The translations under genes and the position numbers were made by a program. A stretch of 64,000 nucleotides of DNA from Platanthera guangdongensis (taxonomy: Eukaryota > Streptophyta > Magnoliopsida > Asparagales > Orchidaceae): the NCBI GenBank assembly GCA_039583875.1, contig CM077165.1:79534757-79598756 (forward strand), written 5' to 3'. The notes under the pieces were generated by a model, which worked only from the letters and a program-made list of their open reading frames with translations, was not told the origin of the DNA and searched no databases. Numbering within the stretch: the first letter of the stretch is position 1; each line of letters begins with the position of its first letter. Positions 33,208 through 44,592 of this stretch are shown here, in pieces.

Positions 33208-35116
33208 CAAATCTCTGACTTAAAGGGGGATTAACCTGTCACAACCCGCATTTTCACCGCATATAATAGCTTATCAGAGTAAGGGAAAATGCGCGTCATG
33301 ATGCCACATCAGCAAGGGATAACTATGGACGCTCAGACAGACACCTACTTAATCATGAAGAAAGATTCTTTAAGTTATTTTAAGGGAAAAATCAGTTTAA
33401 GTGCAGTAGTTAGTCGTATCCCTCGGCTTAGTGGCTCATCTAGTCCACGAATCAAAATATAATTATACGCTACTGAAAAATACTTATTTAGATTGACCCC
33501 AACAACCTACGTTAGTATAAACGTCCCTAAAGGATGACTCATGCTGTGCAAGACTCTAAATTTATAATAGTAGTAAGGATAGCTTTTACGGTCGCTAAAT
33601 ATAACAAGTTAGAGTTTTTAAATTATGCAGTGCATGAAGTAGTAGTAATAGATTTTATAGTTGAAAATACCTAACATGCATTCATAGCATAAATCCTCCT
33701 AGAGAGCAAGTAGTCCACATCCACATATAGAGAAATAAGCAGCTAACAAGTATCTAAAAATAACAATTCCGTGGGCGCCAACAAACTGACACGAACCCAC
33801 TAATAGAAAAGTAAGTCTGAACCAGTAACTAAAAGAAACAACAATCTACCTCGCTATGATGAGGCAACAACCACGACCAACACAGCCACCCAGAAACTCC
33901 AAAACCAGCTTTGCTATCTGCTACAGCGCTAGACCTGAGGCATTCCAAAGATAGAACACCTCAGCAATAAGGTACAAATGGTTGCAGAAGAATAAGCCAA
34001 AATAAACAAAGGTCAAAAGGGGTACCAACCCAAGACCAAAAGCACTGAAGTAAAGTATAAAAAGAAACAAGACATCAACAAGAAAAGAACTCTTACGTGA
34101 TTCATCACGTTCAATAAGAGTACACCTGACGCTGAGGCTATAAGGTGATGACATGGACTAATCATAAGGAAAGATACAAAACCTTTATTAGGCACATGTG
34201 GTCGACTCTACCCAAAAAAACAGGCGAGTTGGTCACTCGTTGACACACCCTCATTAATATAACATCTGTCTAACTGCGAGGGAGTCTCATACCCTCCACC
34301 ATAATCCGCAGACGCCCAAAAACCTGGTAGACTTCCACAAGGTACTAATAAAGGCATCAAACATTTGCGGATGTGGTTTCGTCCACTAACTCCCGCAATT
34401 AAGAAACCCAAAGAAAACACAGCACATATATCTCAAGATTTGGCTTGTCAGATTCTACTTGACATTATTAGATTCAAGACATGGTTGATCAACCCTTAGG
34501 AATGATTTACAATCCTAGATAACTATAATCTGTTCAATAACAAAATCTAAGGTGTTTAAAGCCTTCAATAAGACACTTCAAGAACGATCAAACATATCCG
34601 TACAAAATCGAGTTCACCATGACAAAACATTACAACATCATGTGATCATTGAGGAGGTTAGTCATAATAATAATTTGGAAGAACAAGTGTAGAAAATTTT
34701 AAAGAACATGAAAACATAGCCATTACCATCAAATCAGACAAGGAGAAATGAGGGGAAACCACCACTTGCCTTGGTTTTACTGGAAAAGTCCTCTGAATCA
34801 CTCCACGTCGTAGATCGTGGCAAAAGGATACGGGAGGAGTTGACATCTAAAGAATAACGGCCGAAAAAAGAGGTTAGGGCCGAAAAACCCTAACAAGAAA
34901 ACTCAAGAAAAGGCGAAATATTTACCACGATAGTGTAGCTCTCGGCGAGAGCTTTCCGGATCTATGTTCGGTTGAAGATTTCGAGCAACGGAGTACCGTC
35001 GGCGGCCACCGGAAGATTCACGAAAAAGAAACTCTCTCTCTCTCTCGCTCATTGCTCTGGTTTGGGAGAAAACATATCAGAGAAGATGAAGTTCGGTTCT
35101 AAAACCTAAGTTTAGG

Positions 35117-35138
35117 AATATATGTATATATATATATA
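35117..35138 (-). promoter_or_regulatory. TATA-rich core promoter of E4 LTR
   Basis: An alternating TA tract on the minus strand (ATATATATATATACATATA) is followed by a pyrimidine- and GA-rich leader at 35025-35050. Position relative to the U3 array fits a core promoter, but simple TA repeats are common. Confidence 0.45.
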
Positions 35139-35340
35139 ATGTTTATAAAAAGTTTTGTCAAAAACGGGTTATTTCGAGCGGTTTCACGGGAACCCAAAAT
35201 AGAGGTCTACGAATACTCCAAATCGAAAAGTGCCCCACACGAAAGTTGTAGATCTCGTCGAGACAGACATATTCCAATTAACATCTTTTCGTATGACATC
35301 ATTTTGACCCTCAAAAGGCATCCAAACGTAAACAATAATT

Positions 35341-35700
35341 GACCTACTTGAGTTGTAGAATGACCTACTCGAGTAGCAGAATTGACCTACTCGAGTTGCA
35401 GAATGACCTACACCAGTAGCAGAATTGACCTACTCGAGTTGCAGAAAGACCTACACGAGTAGCAGAATTGACCTACTCTAGTTGTAGAAAGCCCTACTCG
35501 AGTAGTAGAATGACCTACACGAGTTGCAGAAAGACCTACACGAGTAGCAGAAAAGACCTACACGAGTAGCAGAATGACCTACACGAGTAGCAAAAAAGAC
35601 CTACACGAGTAGCAGAATGACCTACACAAGTAGCAGAATTGACCTACTCGAGTTGCAGAATGACCTACACGAGTAGAAGAATTGACCTACTCGAGTACAT
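35341..35700. repeat. 21-bp tandem array (GACCTACWCGAGTWGC) in E4 U3
   Basis: Seventeen units of 21-22 bp in 360 bp, each GACCTAC-[TA]CGAG-T[AT]GCAGAA with small variations. Many contain the palindrome ACTCGAGT. On the element strand the array lies about 200 bp upstream of the TATA-like tract. A 21-bp period is two helical turns, so the sites would face the same side of the helix. Confidence 0.93.
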
Positions 35701-36271
35701 ATAGAAATCACTCGAGCATAATTGCAGGAAAAACAATTCTTTTGCAAATATACCCTTTTGATCAAACTATATGAATGAATAGTAAAGGACATTTTTGAAT
35801 AGTACTATAATATTAAAATAATCATATTTATATATTTTGAATAGGAAAACACAAGTTCAAAATGGAGGCCCAAACACGCACCGAATTGAACGAAACTCGC
35901 ACCGTAGACGAACACGGACGCTACGAACACAACGACGAAGTCAAAACCAAAATCCGACGAGGCATTCCCGAGATATTAATCTTCAAAATATATCGCTAAC
36001 ATAAACAATCCAAAACTTCAATCGCGCGCCGAGACTCCAAAAATGCTCTGATTGCGACGAAACTTGACGAGGAAGTCCAAAATTACTTAACTTAAATTCC
36101 AAATGCACAAATTTTCCCATTACAACAAGAATTCGGCCGACTCGACCGCACGGACGCAAAAATGCCTTAACGGCATTGTGCCGTCAACTCGACGTTAAAA
36201 GTAATATCATGACGTCATAAATATGATGTTGCCCATTCAAATAAAATCATCGAAAAATCGGGGGCGTTACA

Positions 36272-36288
36272 GTCACTCCCCCTAAAAA
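36272..36288 (-). promoter_or_regulatory. Polypurine tract of E4
   Basis: On the minus strand TTAGGGGGAGTGAC directly precedes the TGTAACGCC start of the 3' LTR. Confidence 0.82.
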
Positions 36289-36378
36289 TAAGTTTCGTCC
36301 CGAAACTTAACACAACTCCAAAACCAAATCAAAACGATAAAATCAAACGTAACTGAAAACATAACGACATACCTGAAA

Positions 36379-36786
36379 CTAAGAGAAGAGTTGCAGATGA
36401 GATTCTCTCATTGCTGATTCCAATTCCCACGTTGCGCTCTCGATGTCTTGATTTCTCCAAAGAATCTTGACCATAGGGATGATCTTTCTTCGCAACACAT
36501 GCTCTTGAGAATCCAGAATATGAATAGGTTCTTCCACAAACGTAAGGTTGGGCTGAATCTGGGGCATCAAGTCGAGGACTTGACGATCATTACGAACACA
36601 CTTCCGTAACTGGCTCATATGGAACACATCATGGACACCAGGGAGGGTTGCAGGAAACTCTAGCCTATACGCTGAAACTCCGATGCGTTCAAGAATCTGA
36701 AAAGGTCCCACGTACCGGGAGTCTAACTTGTGATTCCTTCCAAACCTTTTAACACCAGACATCGGAGAAATCTTGAAAAAAACCAA
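36379..36786 (-). pseudogene. E4 integrase C-terminal domain and chromodomain-like tail
   Basis: Reads FGRNHKLDSRYVGPFQILERIGVSAYRLEFPATLPGVHDVFHMSQLRK, then HVLRRKIIPMVKILWRNQDIESATWELE. This is the standard end of chromovirus Pol, finishing at a TGA-side stop about 100 bp before the LTR. It is open, but separated from the integrase core by frame breaks at 36787-36996. Confidence 0.9.
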
Positions 36787-37195
36787 GTCTCCAACGACAA
36801 ACTCTAGATCGACCCTTCATTGATTAACATACTTCTCATAGCACTCCTAGGCCACACGGAGCTTTTCTCGAATATGAGTCACGACACAATTCATCTCCTC
36901 AAGGGCTTCCGAACCTAGCAGCGGTCTCTCACCAACTTCAGCCCAAAATAATAGGGTTCTATAACACCGCACATATAAGGCCTCAAACGGGGCCATCTAC
37001 AGACTCTCTTGATAATTATTACGGTATGCAAACTTCATGAGTCTGAGACGCTCATCCCAAGCACCACCAAGATCCAAAATATAACACCTAATCATGTCCT
37101 CTATGATCTGATTTATTCTTTCCGTCTGACTATTCGTCTGCGGATGATAGGCGGTGGAATACCTTAAATCAGTACCCAACCCCTCCAGTAAACTC
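36787..37195 (-). pseudogene. E4 integrase core, C-terminal half (left of copia)
   Basis: Minus-strand residues LLEGLGTDLRYSTAYHPQTNSQTERINQIIEDMIR include the catalytic Glu. FAYRNNYQESL follows and a stop comes near 36997. The other half is at 49683-50036. Residues read upstream of 37196 belong to the antisense of the copia LTR and are not integrase. Confidence 0.88.
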
Positions 37196-38847
37196 TGTTG
37201 GGTATTGTATCCACAATGTACCTGATTTGAAGAAGCCCCTGGACAAGCTAAGGTCAATAGACAATGTTTTTGATAAAATCTTTCAAGTTGTGCTTGCAGT
37301 TTTTCCACGCTAAGTGCACACCAATGTCAGGGTACGGTAGGTCAATATACATTGGTCTGCACGACGTAATCCCTCGTTGAGCAGATAAGTGTGTTGGCCT
37401 ACGTGTACTCTCTCTATTGGAGTGCACTTACTTTCAAACACAGGGCTATAACTATGCAGGAGCAGACAAGGAGCAAGGATGGGTCAAGGAGCACCTCATG
37501 AGTGGAAAGACGAAAATTCGTCTAAGTGTAAATCGACGAGAATCACCAAGTGATTCTCGCCGACTCGTCGAGAATCAGTGGTTGCTTCTTGCCTAACTCG
37601 TTCCAGCCACTTCTAAGCGAGCACCTCTGCTTCTAAGTAAGAATCGACGAGAATCACCAAGTGATTCTCGCCGATTCGGCGAGAATCACTAGTGATTCTC
37701 GTCGAATCGTCGAGAATCACTGGTTGATTCTCGCCGTCTCGACCTGGCCTAAAGCAGTGCGTGCAACCAAGGCAAATTCGACGAGAATCATCTTTGATTC
37801 TCGCCGAATCGTCGAGAATCACCTTTGATTCTCGACGACTCGGCGAGATTCACTTTCGATTCTCACCGATTTTGACTTGGGCGTTTTTTCTGAAACTTCT
37901 TGAACCGGATTCTGCCGCTGTCAGTGTTCTGGACCGGGATTTTGGGATTCTTCTTGTGGGTCCCACAACGATCTTATTCATGTTGTCTACAGTATATATA
38001 TTCGGGTATTTTGAACGGAATAGGCACAGAAAGAAGCCGAGAAATAACCTAGACCTAAAATCGCGATCTTCACTCCGCCGCCGCCGTCGCGCTCGAGCTA
38101 GTTGGTCGCCGTCATCGATCGGGATTCCTTCGTGATCTCCGGCGACAGAAGCTTAGCAAAGCTTGAGTCTCACGAGTCTATCCAGAGATCCCTTGTCTCT
38201 CGATTTGTTGACCGGGAAAAACTCCCCCGTCCGAATCGATCGAGACGACCGATCCTAGAGTGACCGTTGGTAGACCTAGTTTGCTTCGCTACGAAGTTTA
38301 GATCTCAAAGTACTGCAGTCGCGCACCTTCATTGCCGCCGATCCCGAACCAAGCCGCCGCTCGGATTGCCGCCGCCGGTTCCGGGGAGATCCTCTCCAAG
38401 AGAGACCAAGGTTGTAGACTCTTCGTTGACTTCACGAACACGTCGTCGAACGAAGAGGAACACCGTAGTCTCCAAACGAAGTTTGTATCTCGTGTACATT
38501 CTATTTTAATTTTGTTGTAAAGGAACGATTGTTCCGTGTTGTAAGGGTTGGGTGCAACCCGGTTTGTGGGAGTGTTGACTCCTACGTGTGGAAGGGTTCC
38601 TTCCGATAGTGCAAGGATTGGATTTCAATCCTGTTGGAGAAGTGACCGAGTCGTCCCTTGTTGGGAGATAGGTCGAAGGGGGAAAGTGGATGTACCCAAG
38701 TCGGGGAACCACTATAAATTGCCTGTGTATTCTGTGTGCTGTGCTGTTTGTTTTTATTGTGCAGGTACATTCGTAAATTCCGCAAATACGCTTCACGTCA
38801 CCTATCCCCCCCATAGGTGAACATAGTTGACACTAGGTGGACTTTCA
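37196..38847 (+). repeat. Copia 5' LTR
   Basis: A 1,652-bp LTR starting TGTTGGGTATTG and ending GGACTTTCA. U3 has an array of GATTCTCGNCGA dyads (about 37540-37870). TATATATA is at 37993. Over the first 170 bp it differs from the 3' LTR at only about three positions, which suggests a recent insertion. Confidence 0.93.
37540..37870. repeat. Inverted-repeat array (GATTCTCG/CGAGAATC) in copia U3
   Basis: Interleaved copies of CGAGAATCACT and AGTGATTCTCG, joined by CGA[CT]TCGTCGAG cores, form overlapping dyads. The 3' LTR copy (48350-48700) has a different arrangement and number of units. Confidence 0.9.
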
Positions 38848-38849
38848 AG

Positions 38850-38861
38850 TGGTATCAAAGC
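38850..38861 (+). promoter_or_regulatory. Copia primer-binding site (tRNA-Met type)
   Basis: TGGTATCAAAGC, 2 bp after the LTR end, matches the initiator tRNA-Met complement TGGTATCAGAGC with one mismatch. Confidence 0.88.
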
Positions 38862-38936
38862 GAGGTTACTCATCAAAAGGTTAACACCTTGAGTTGAATC
38901 CTGCCACTAGTGTCAACAAGGAGGCAAACATCTACC

Positions 38937-40914
38937 ATGGACGGGCTCAAGTTCTCCGGCAAGATCCCAGTGTGCACCAGGCTCAACTTTCCTATCTGGA
39001 AGGAAAGGATCAGGTTATACATGGAAGCAGTGGATCCTTGACTCTTCATGATCGTGCTGGAGGGACCTTATGTCCCCACTAAGGCCTCCACCATTGATCC
39101 CACCAAGAAAGTGCCGAAGACACTTTCTGAAATGGACAAGGACGAGATGGTGCTAGTGAGACTTGACATGAAGGCACAGAACATTCTGGTCAGCGCAGTT
39201 GATGACTCTATGATGCAAAACTTCAGCAACTCCAGGACAGCACAGGATATCTGGCAGTGCCTGATCATCCTAATGGAGGGCACAGATGAAGTGAGGGATG
39301 ATCGGAGATCCCTCCTGAACCAGAAATATGAGGCCTTCAGACAAGGGCCTAAGGAAGAGATCGGAGTCACATACGAGAACTTCCTCAAGATTGTCAACGC
39401 CCTCAAAGGCTACGGAAGAGTGTTCACTAATGGTGAACTCAATGATAAATTCCTTAGGTCCCTTACTAAGGAATGGGACACAAAGATCTGCGCCATCAGA
39501 GAGTTTGGCAGACTAGCTGAAACCGATCCACAAATTCTGTTTGGCAAGCTGATGTCCTATGAGCTTCAGCTGAACACCAGAAAAGCAGAAGAAGAAGTAG
39601 AGAAGGCGGCAGCCAAAGAAAAGACTGTGGCTCTAAAAGCCAGTCACTCCAGAAAAGGCAAGGGTGCGGTTTCGTACCGTGCCAGGAAAAAGGATGAGGA
39701 GGAGGACTCCGAGCCATGCTCCTCCAGCTCAGAGCTGTCGGAGGAGGATTTCTCCCTCATCACTCGAGAGTTCAAGAAGTTCCTCAAGATGAGGAATCAA
39801 AGAAAGGGAGACGGCTCCACCTCCAGGCATCAGAAGAAAAATTATTCTTCTGACAGGTATGCATCTAGACCGAACAAACATCGCTCCTCTAACATTATTT
39901 GCTTTGGATGCAATAAGGCAGGACACGTCGTGGCCGACTGCTATCAAGGCAAGAGGGAAAAAGGGAAAGAAGAGGAGCACAAGTCCTCTAAAGATAAGAA
40001 GAAGGAGCGGAGCTACATCGCCAAAAGGCCAAAGACACTGAGTGAGTCTGATTCCTCAGACTCAAGTGATGATGAGGAAGCATACTTCGGGCTGGTGGGT
40101 CGCTCGGACTCAGAAGGAGAATGCCCCCCATTTACTGGGAAGGTAAAAGCTCACACCCCTCTCTCCGACTCCGACTCTGACCCTGAGTCTCAGGATGATG
40201 AACCTGAGGATAGCCCTTCGGCCCGTGAAGCGGAGCTCCTCGAGAAATATGAGCTTCTGCTCAACACTTTCGAGGAGTGCCGTAAGAGACTGAAGGCTGA
40301 GAAGAAGGAAGTGAAATTCCTTAAGGGTGAGTGTGTATCCCTAAGGGAAGAGGTCAGTAGCTTGATTTCTCTCCGACAGGAGCACCTTGACCTGACTTCA
40401 AAGCATTCAGAGTCTTTGAAGCTCCTTGATCTTAAGCAGGAGGAAGTCGACAAGTTGGAAGAACTACTTGCGGCAGAAAGGAAGATCGTCAAGAGCTTCT
40501 CTATGCCAAAAACAGTTCTTCCAGTCGTTGATACCTTCTCTGCTCAGGCCAAAGGAGCTGGCTTGGGGCATGTAGGGGTATCTGGTTCCTCATTCAGGAG
40601 AAACAGGAACCAGAGGAAGAATAAGGCCGCCAAGAAGGCCTTTGCTAATGAAAAGAGTAAGGCTCCTCTTAGTCCTGTTGCGTTCAGAAAGCCTGGCTTT
40701 CCTTGCAACCAACATGACTTTGAGTCAACATTTGGCCATCATTTCCGGCCCTCGGTTGCAAAGCCAAAGAGCCGATATGATGGTTGGACCTTTCCCCGGA
40801 ACTTCGGTGAGAGTGCCTTCAAGGCACCTTATGAGGAAATCCACATGGGAAATTATGGTCCGTTCTCTAGCGGCCATAATGGAAAGCAGGCACCAAAAGC
40901 CAAGCCTGTTATAC
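38937..40914 (+). pseudogene. Copia Gag (SIRE type), interrupted by solo LTR
   Basis: The frame starts at ATG 38937 (MDGLKFSG) and has one TGA at 39039-39041, then is open to the solo LTR at 40915. Segments in order: SIRE-type capsid (NFPIWKERIRLYM, EIGVTYENFLKIVNALKGYGR), a Lys/Glu-rich stretch, a CCHC knuckle CFGCNKAGHVVADC at 39900-39941, an acidic Ser-rich linker, a heptad-rich coiled coil (about 40225-40500) and a basic tail. The C-terminal eleven residues of the apparent ORF come from the inserted LTR. The protein would form particles and bind RNA. Confidence 0.92.
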
Positions 40915-41089
40915 TGATGAACTGTAAATATGCGTATTTTTATGCACATTAATTTAGTCATTTTCATTTATTTTCGTCGTTTTTACTTATTTTTGTTCAA
41001 TAAAATGTTCCTATTCTTGTAAATTTTCTCCTAACTTGTTTTATTTGATTTTGCAGAAAAATTCCAAAATCTGCCAAAATTTGGGAAGT

Positions 41090-41640
41090 ACACGCCCGTG
41101 ACACATGGGTCACGCCCGTGACCGAGCCGTGACTGTGCATTTCCCGTGAAATCGGAAAATTTCTGAAGAAAGGGCTTGACACGCCTGGCGACACGCCCGT
41201 GTCACCCGACACGGGGCGTGCCCCAAGCCCGTGTCCTCTCCTCTCGACGAATTCTGCTCGACGATCGTCGAGTGTCGACACCAACTGTCACGCCCAGTGT
41301 CACGCCCGTGACCAAGGGCGTGACCCAATTTCAGCTCAACGATTTCGACTCGACACTTTCCGCTCGACATTCGTCGAGTGTCGACCCCGACTGTCACGCC
41401 CATAGTCACGCCCGTGACATGGGGCGTGACCTTTCCATCTGGCCCGACAAGATGCTGCCGAGGACATTTGACGCAACCCGCGCCCGGTTCTACCTCCCCG
41501 ACACGCCCATAGTCACGCCCGTGACCGAGGGCGTGACTGCTGCGAACTCAGCCCGAAGTCAACTTTGCTGTCCAATCGCCAGCCGCCTTCATGAATAGTA
41601 CTGTCACGCCCCCCCTACACGCCCGTGACCGAGGGCGTGT
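41090..41640. repeat. CACGCCCGTG palindromic array in solo LTR U3
   Basis: Seven exact CACGCCCGTG copies (near 41093, 41111, 41192, 41300, 41408, 41514 and 41619) are mixed with CTCGACGA and GTCGAGTGTCGAC words. The array ends about 30 bp before the TATAAATAG box at 41658. Confidence 0.9.
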
Positions 41641-42893
41641 ACTTTGAAATTTTTTTCTATAAATAGCCCAGTTCTGTAAGGTCCAAGGGTTCAGATTTTT
41701 GGGCCAAGTTAGTGTCTTTTTGTGGGCTGCATCCGTGATTTTCAAGGCTATGTAAGGAGAATTTTTCCCTTTTTATTTCATGTCTTGTTTTGCTTTAGTT
41801 TTAGCACTTGTAATAGCTTGTAATAGTTTCATTTTAATCAATAAAATGTTAAATTTTCTCTTCATATATGGCTTTGGAATGAACACTTGTGCCCCACTTT
41901 CCTTCTCCTTTTTATTCTTTGTTCTTCACTTGTTCTTCATTTATGAAAAGTGTGTGTGTGTGTATGAGTGTAACATGCTTACTTTATATTTTTTTTTTAC
42001 TTGTTTTCATGCTTAGGGATGTTAGGATTCCCTCTTTACATGCCTTTGATTTTTCAAGTTAGGTTTTGTTTGAAATTCGTGAAAAGATGAATTATGTTTT
42101 TCTTTTTTTCTCACCATGTCTTTTTCCTCTAAATAGTTTTCATGCTTAGATTTTGATTTCATCCTTATGATTTTATAAAAGAGATTTTAAAAAGTGATTT
42201 TGTTTTTTTACTTAGTTTTCTTTTAGGATTGTAAAACCTTTTTTGTTCTTTTCAACTTCTTTCTCACTTTTTTATCACTTTCATAACATTATAAGAATGA
42301 AAATGTTGGTATTTTAATTTTCCAAAAACTTTGATTTTTAATTTACTTTGAAAAACTTTAGTCTTCTAAAAATTGTAATTTTCTCTTTTTATTCATTTTT
42401 GGCAAAACCTAAGCATGAAAAAGTTAAAGTTTTAATTTTTGAGCACCTTTGATTTTGACTTTATTTTGTAAAACTTTTTGCTCATTCTCTTTTTGTTTGT
42501 TCTTTTATGTGTTTTGGGTAAGTTTTAGGAGTAGAAATCTTGTTATTTTCATTTTTAGGTAACTTTAATTTTTTCTTTGTTATTAGTGTGTGTGAGTGTA
42601 TGAGAATAAACTTTCTTTTGTTCTTCTTTAATCATCATGAAGTGTGTGTGAGTGTAGGTGTATTAACTTTTATGCTTTGATTTAAATTGTGTAGAGTGTG
42701 TGAGTTTAGGTGTTAAATTTTCATGCTTTGTTTTAATGCTTTCTTTTAATGTTTTATTCAAATTATGTAGAGTGTGTGGGTGTAGGTGTATAATTTTATC
42801 GCTTTCTTGAATTTCATATGGAGTGTGTGTGTTCGTGTGCATTTATTTCCGCCTACTCGTTAAGAGTTAAATGGCGCATCGTTTTCATTTTTA

Positions 42894-43284
42894 GTCCTAC
42901 TCGTTTGAGTAGGACTTGTAATTTTTCTTTCTTTATTTTTCCGCCTACTCACTTGAGTTTAAATGGCCGGACTTTATTTCAGTCCTACTCGTTTGAGTAG
43001 GACTTGCAATTTTACTTTCTTTATTTTTTTCCGCCTACTCACTTGAGTTTAATGGCCGGACTCTATTTCAGTCCTACTCGTTTGAGTAGGACTTGCAATT
43101 TTACTTTCTTTATTTTTTTCCGCCTACTCACTTGAGTTAAATGGCCGGACTTTTTAGCCCTGTAATCGCATTTATTTTCTCCTACTCATTTGAGTAGGAC
43201 TCGCTTTCATTTCAGTCCTACTCGTTTGAGTAGGACTTGCAATTTTCAGCCTTTATTTACAGCCCCCACTCGTTTGAGTGGGAC
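42894..43284. repeat. Expanded hairpin repeat (GTCCTACTC-GTTT-GAGTAGGAC) in solo LTR
   Basis: Copies lie at 42894, 42982, 43071, about 43179 (variant), 43215 and about 43263 (variant), mostly in 88-89 bp units that also carry CCGCCTACTCACTTGAGTT. The E3 LTR has one copy, so the repeat expanded within this lineage. Confidence 0.9.
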
Positions 43285-44277
43285 TCGCAAATTTAAATTA
43301 TGCAAATTTTCTTTTTATGTGTAACTTAGTTCCTTTCTAATTTATAATTTGGAGTGTGCGTGAGTTCTTGTTCTAGCTAATCTTTTTAGTTTTCTAAATG
43401 TTGTTATTTTTCTTTTGTCCCTTTCTTATAAACGTTTAGTGTTTAATTTCGAACTCGCGCCTCACTAAATTATAAGCCGTCCCCATACCGATGTGTGGCT
43501 AATCGCTATTAGCCTCGGCATCGAAGAGCATTGGGACATTTGAAATGATTTATAATAATTAAAGTTCTTTTTTTCATTTTAATTTAAGCACTTAGGGTTT
43601 ACCCCGGGTTTACGACGCGTAGGACCACATAATCGATGTGTGGGCCCTATTTCCGTAGTCCATATGCTAGCTAGCCGAGAGGCCGTGCATATGGACCGAT
43701 CACCCCTGGGTAAATTGAGTTGCGTGCATACCCTCGAGAGAGGACAAGCGTAATTCTACCGGATTGGGTCCCCCACCCAATAGCGGGGTTCTTAGCGTAA
43801 AGCGGGCGTTAAGAGGAATCCTTCGTCGGACTAACGTTCGGTCGAATAGTCTTAACGTTTAGGTGAGCGATATCCCTATAGCTAGGTGAGCTCACATTTG
43901 TGGAACCTCCACGGCCAAGTTGCCTTATTATTAATTTGAAAACCAAGTCTTTTTATTATTAAAAATTATTTTAGTCTTAATCCGATTCGATGCCGAGCGT
44001 TAACCCTTCATCGAATATTCTCTAAATCGTTTTTTCGCTCCTTTGCTTTTTCGCCTTTTATTAAGTAAAAAAAATCCACCTTATTTTCAGTAAAATAATA
44101 GTCCTCCCGGAGGAGTAAGAATAGTCAACGCGACCCCGAGAACAATACGACCTCGGTATTCCCCCGAATATCGAGTACTACTTGCGATAGGTGCACTTGC
44201 CTACCCGAGCAAGCCCGCGGCGATCGACTCACCGAACCAACCACAGTAAGAGTCTGTTCGCGGGCGACATCATATAC

Positions 44278-44582
44278 AGAAGGTGATGAAGTCATGTGAC
44301 TGTTGTCACCATGAGGCCTCCACCTCCAGATCCAAGGCCCCAGCTGTACCCACCGTTCCCAGGGTAAGGCAGGAGCCTAGGAAGAGGTACAACAGATTCG
44401 ACTGTTGGTGCTGTGGCAAAGTCGGTCACTTTGCCGTGGATTGTTGGTTTAATCCAAGGAATTACGAGACTCCCTATGTTAGCAATGCGAGACCGACCAC
44501 TTGTAGGGTTAACCAACCGAGGGGGAGTGTGCTAACCAGGGATCTAGGACCCAAGTTCGATTGGGTTCCTAAGGCAAATTAA
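44278..44582 (+). pseudogene. Copia Gag C-terminus with second zinc knuckle
   Basis: The gag frame resumes after the solo LTR: KSCDCCHHEAS, then CWCCGKVGHFAVDC (about 44402-44443), a second CX2CX4HX4C knuckle. The gag stop is TAA 44580-44582. Pol is in the +1 frame (QECPKATKTP leads into the protease), so a frameshift separates gag and pol in this copy or the family. The ORF's first Met is internal. Confidence 0.85.
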
Positions 44583-44592
44583 TTTTGTTTTG

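Larger units (their letters stand above)
27878..33236 (+). mobile_element. E3: Athila-like gypsy element, 5' part
   Basis: Complete 5' LTR (27878-30613), tRNA-Asp primer site, Athila-type gag and protease, then cut by E4 at 33237 in the early RT region. The rest of pol and the 3' LTR should lie beyond the window, past E4. The solo LTR at 40915-44272 is of the same family. Confidence 0.88.
33237..36271 (-). repeat. E4 3' LTR (complete)
   Basis: On the minus strand it begins TGTAACGCCCCC at 36271 and ends GGGTTGTGACA at 33237. It is 3,035 bp and its 33237-34380 part matches 60268-61411 closely. It contains a 17-unit 21-bp array (35341-35700) and a TATA-rich tract (about 35117-35138). No gene seen; short minus ORFs near 33921-34420 are not supported. 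Confidence 0.92.
40915..44272 (+). mobile_element. Solo Athila-family LTR inside copia gag
   Basis: From TGATGAACTGTAAATA to GGGCGACATCA, 3,358 bp, flanked by perfect TATAC duplications (40910-40914 and 44273-44277). The sequence aligns with the E3 LTR: palindromic U3 (41090-41640, seven CACGCCCGTG copies), TATA at 41658, TG-rich repeats, and the conserved 3' block (43500-44270). No internal region remains. Excision in silico keeps the copia frame open across the junction. It inserted after the copia element. Confidence 0.95.

Noticed and set aside
33921..34420. Hydrophobic minus-strand ORFs in the E4 LTR (also near 60951-61226)
   Set aside because: Short, within an LTR, start and stop differ between the two LTR copies, no known domain. 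Apparent membrane segments reflect T-rich sequence.
37997..38520. Open frames in the copia LTR with RRRRRARASW-like residues
   Set aside because: They lie in R/U5 of the LTR, are present in both LTRs, and reflect a GC-rich leader (GCCGCCGCCGTCGCG), not a gene.
39068..39406. Antisense ORF over copia gag
   Set aside because: A shadow of the gag coding strand.
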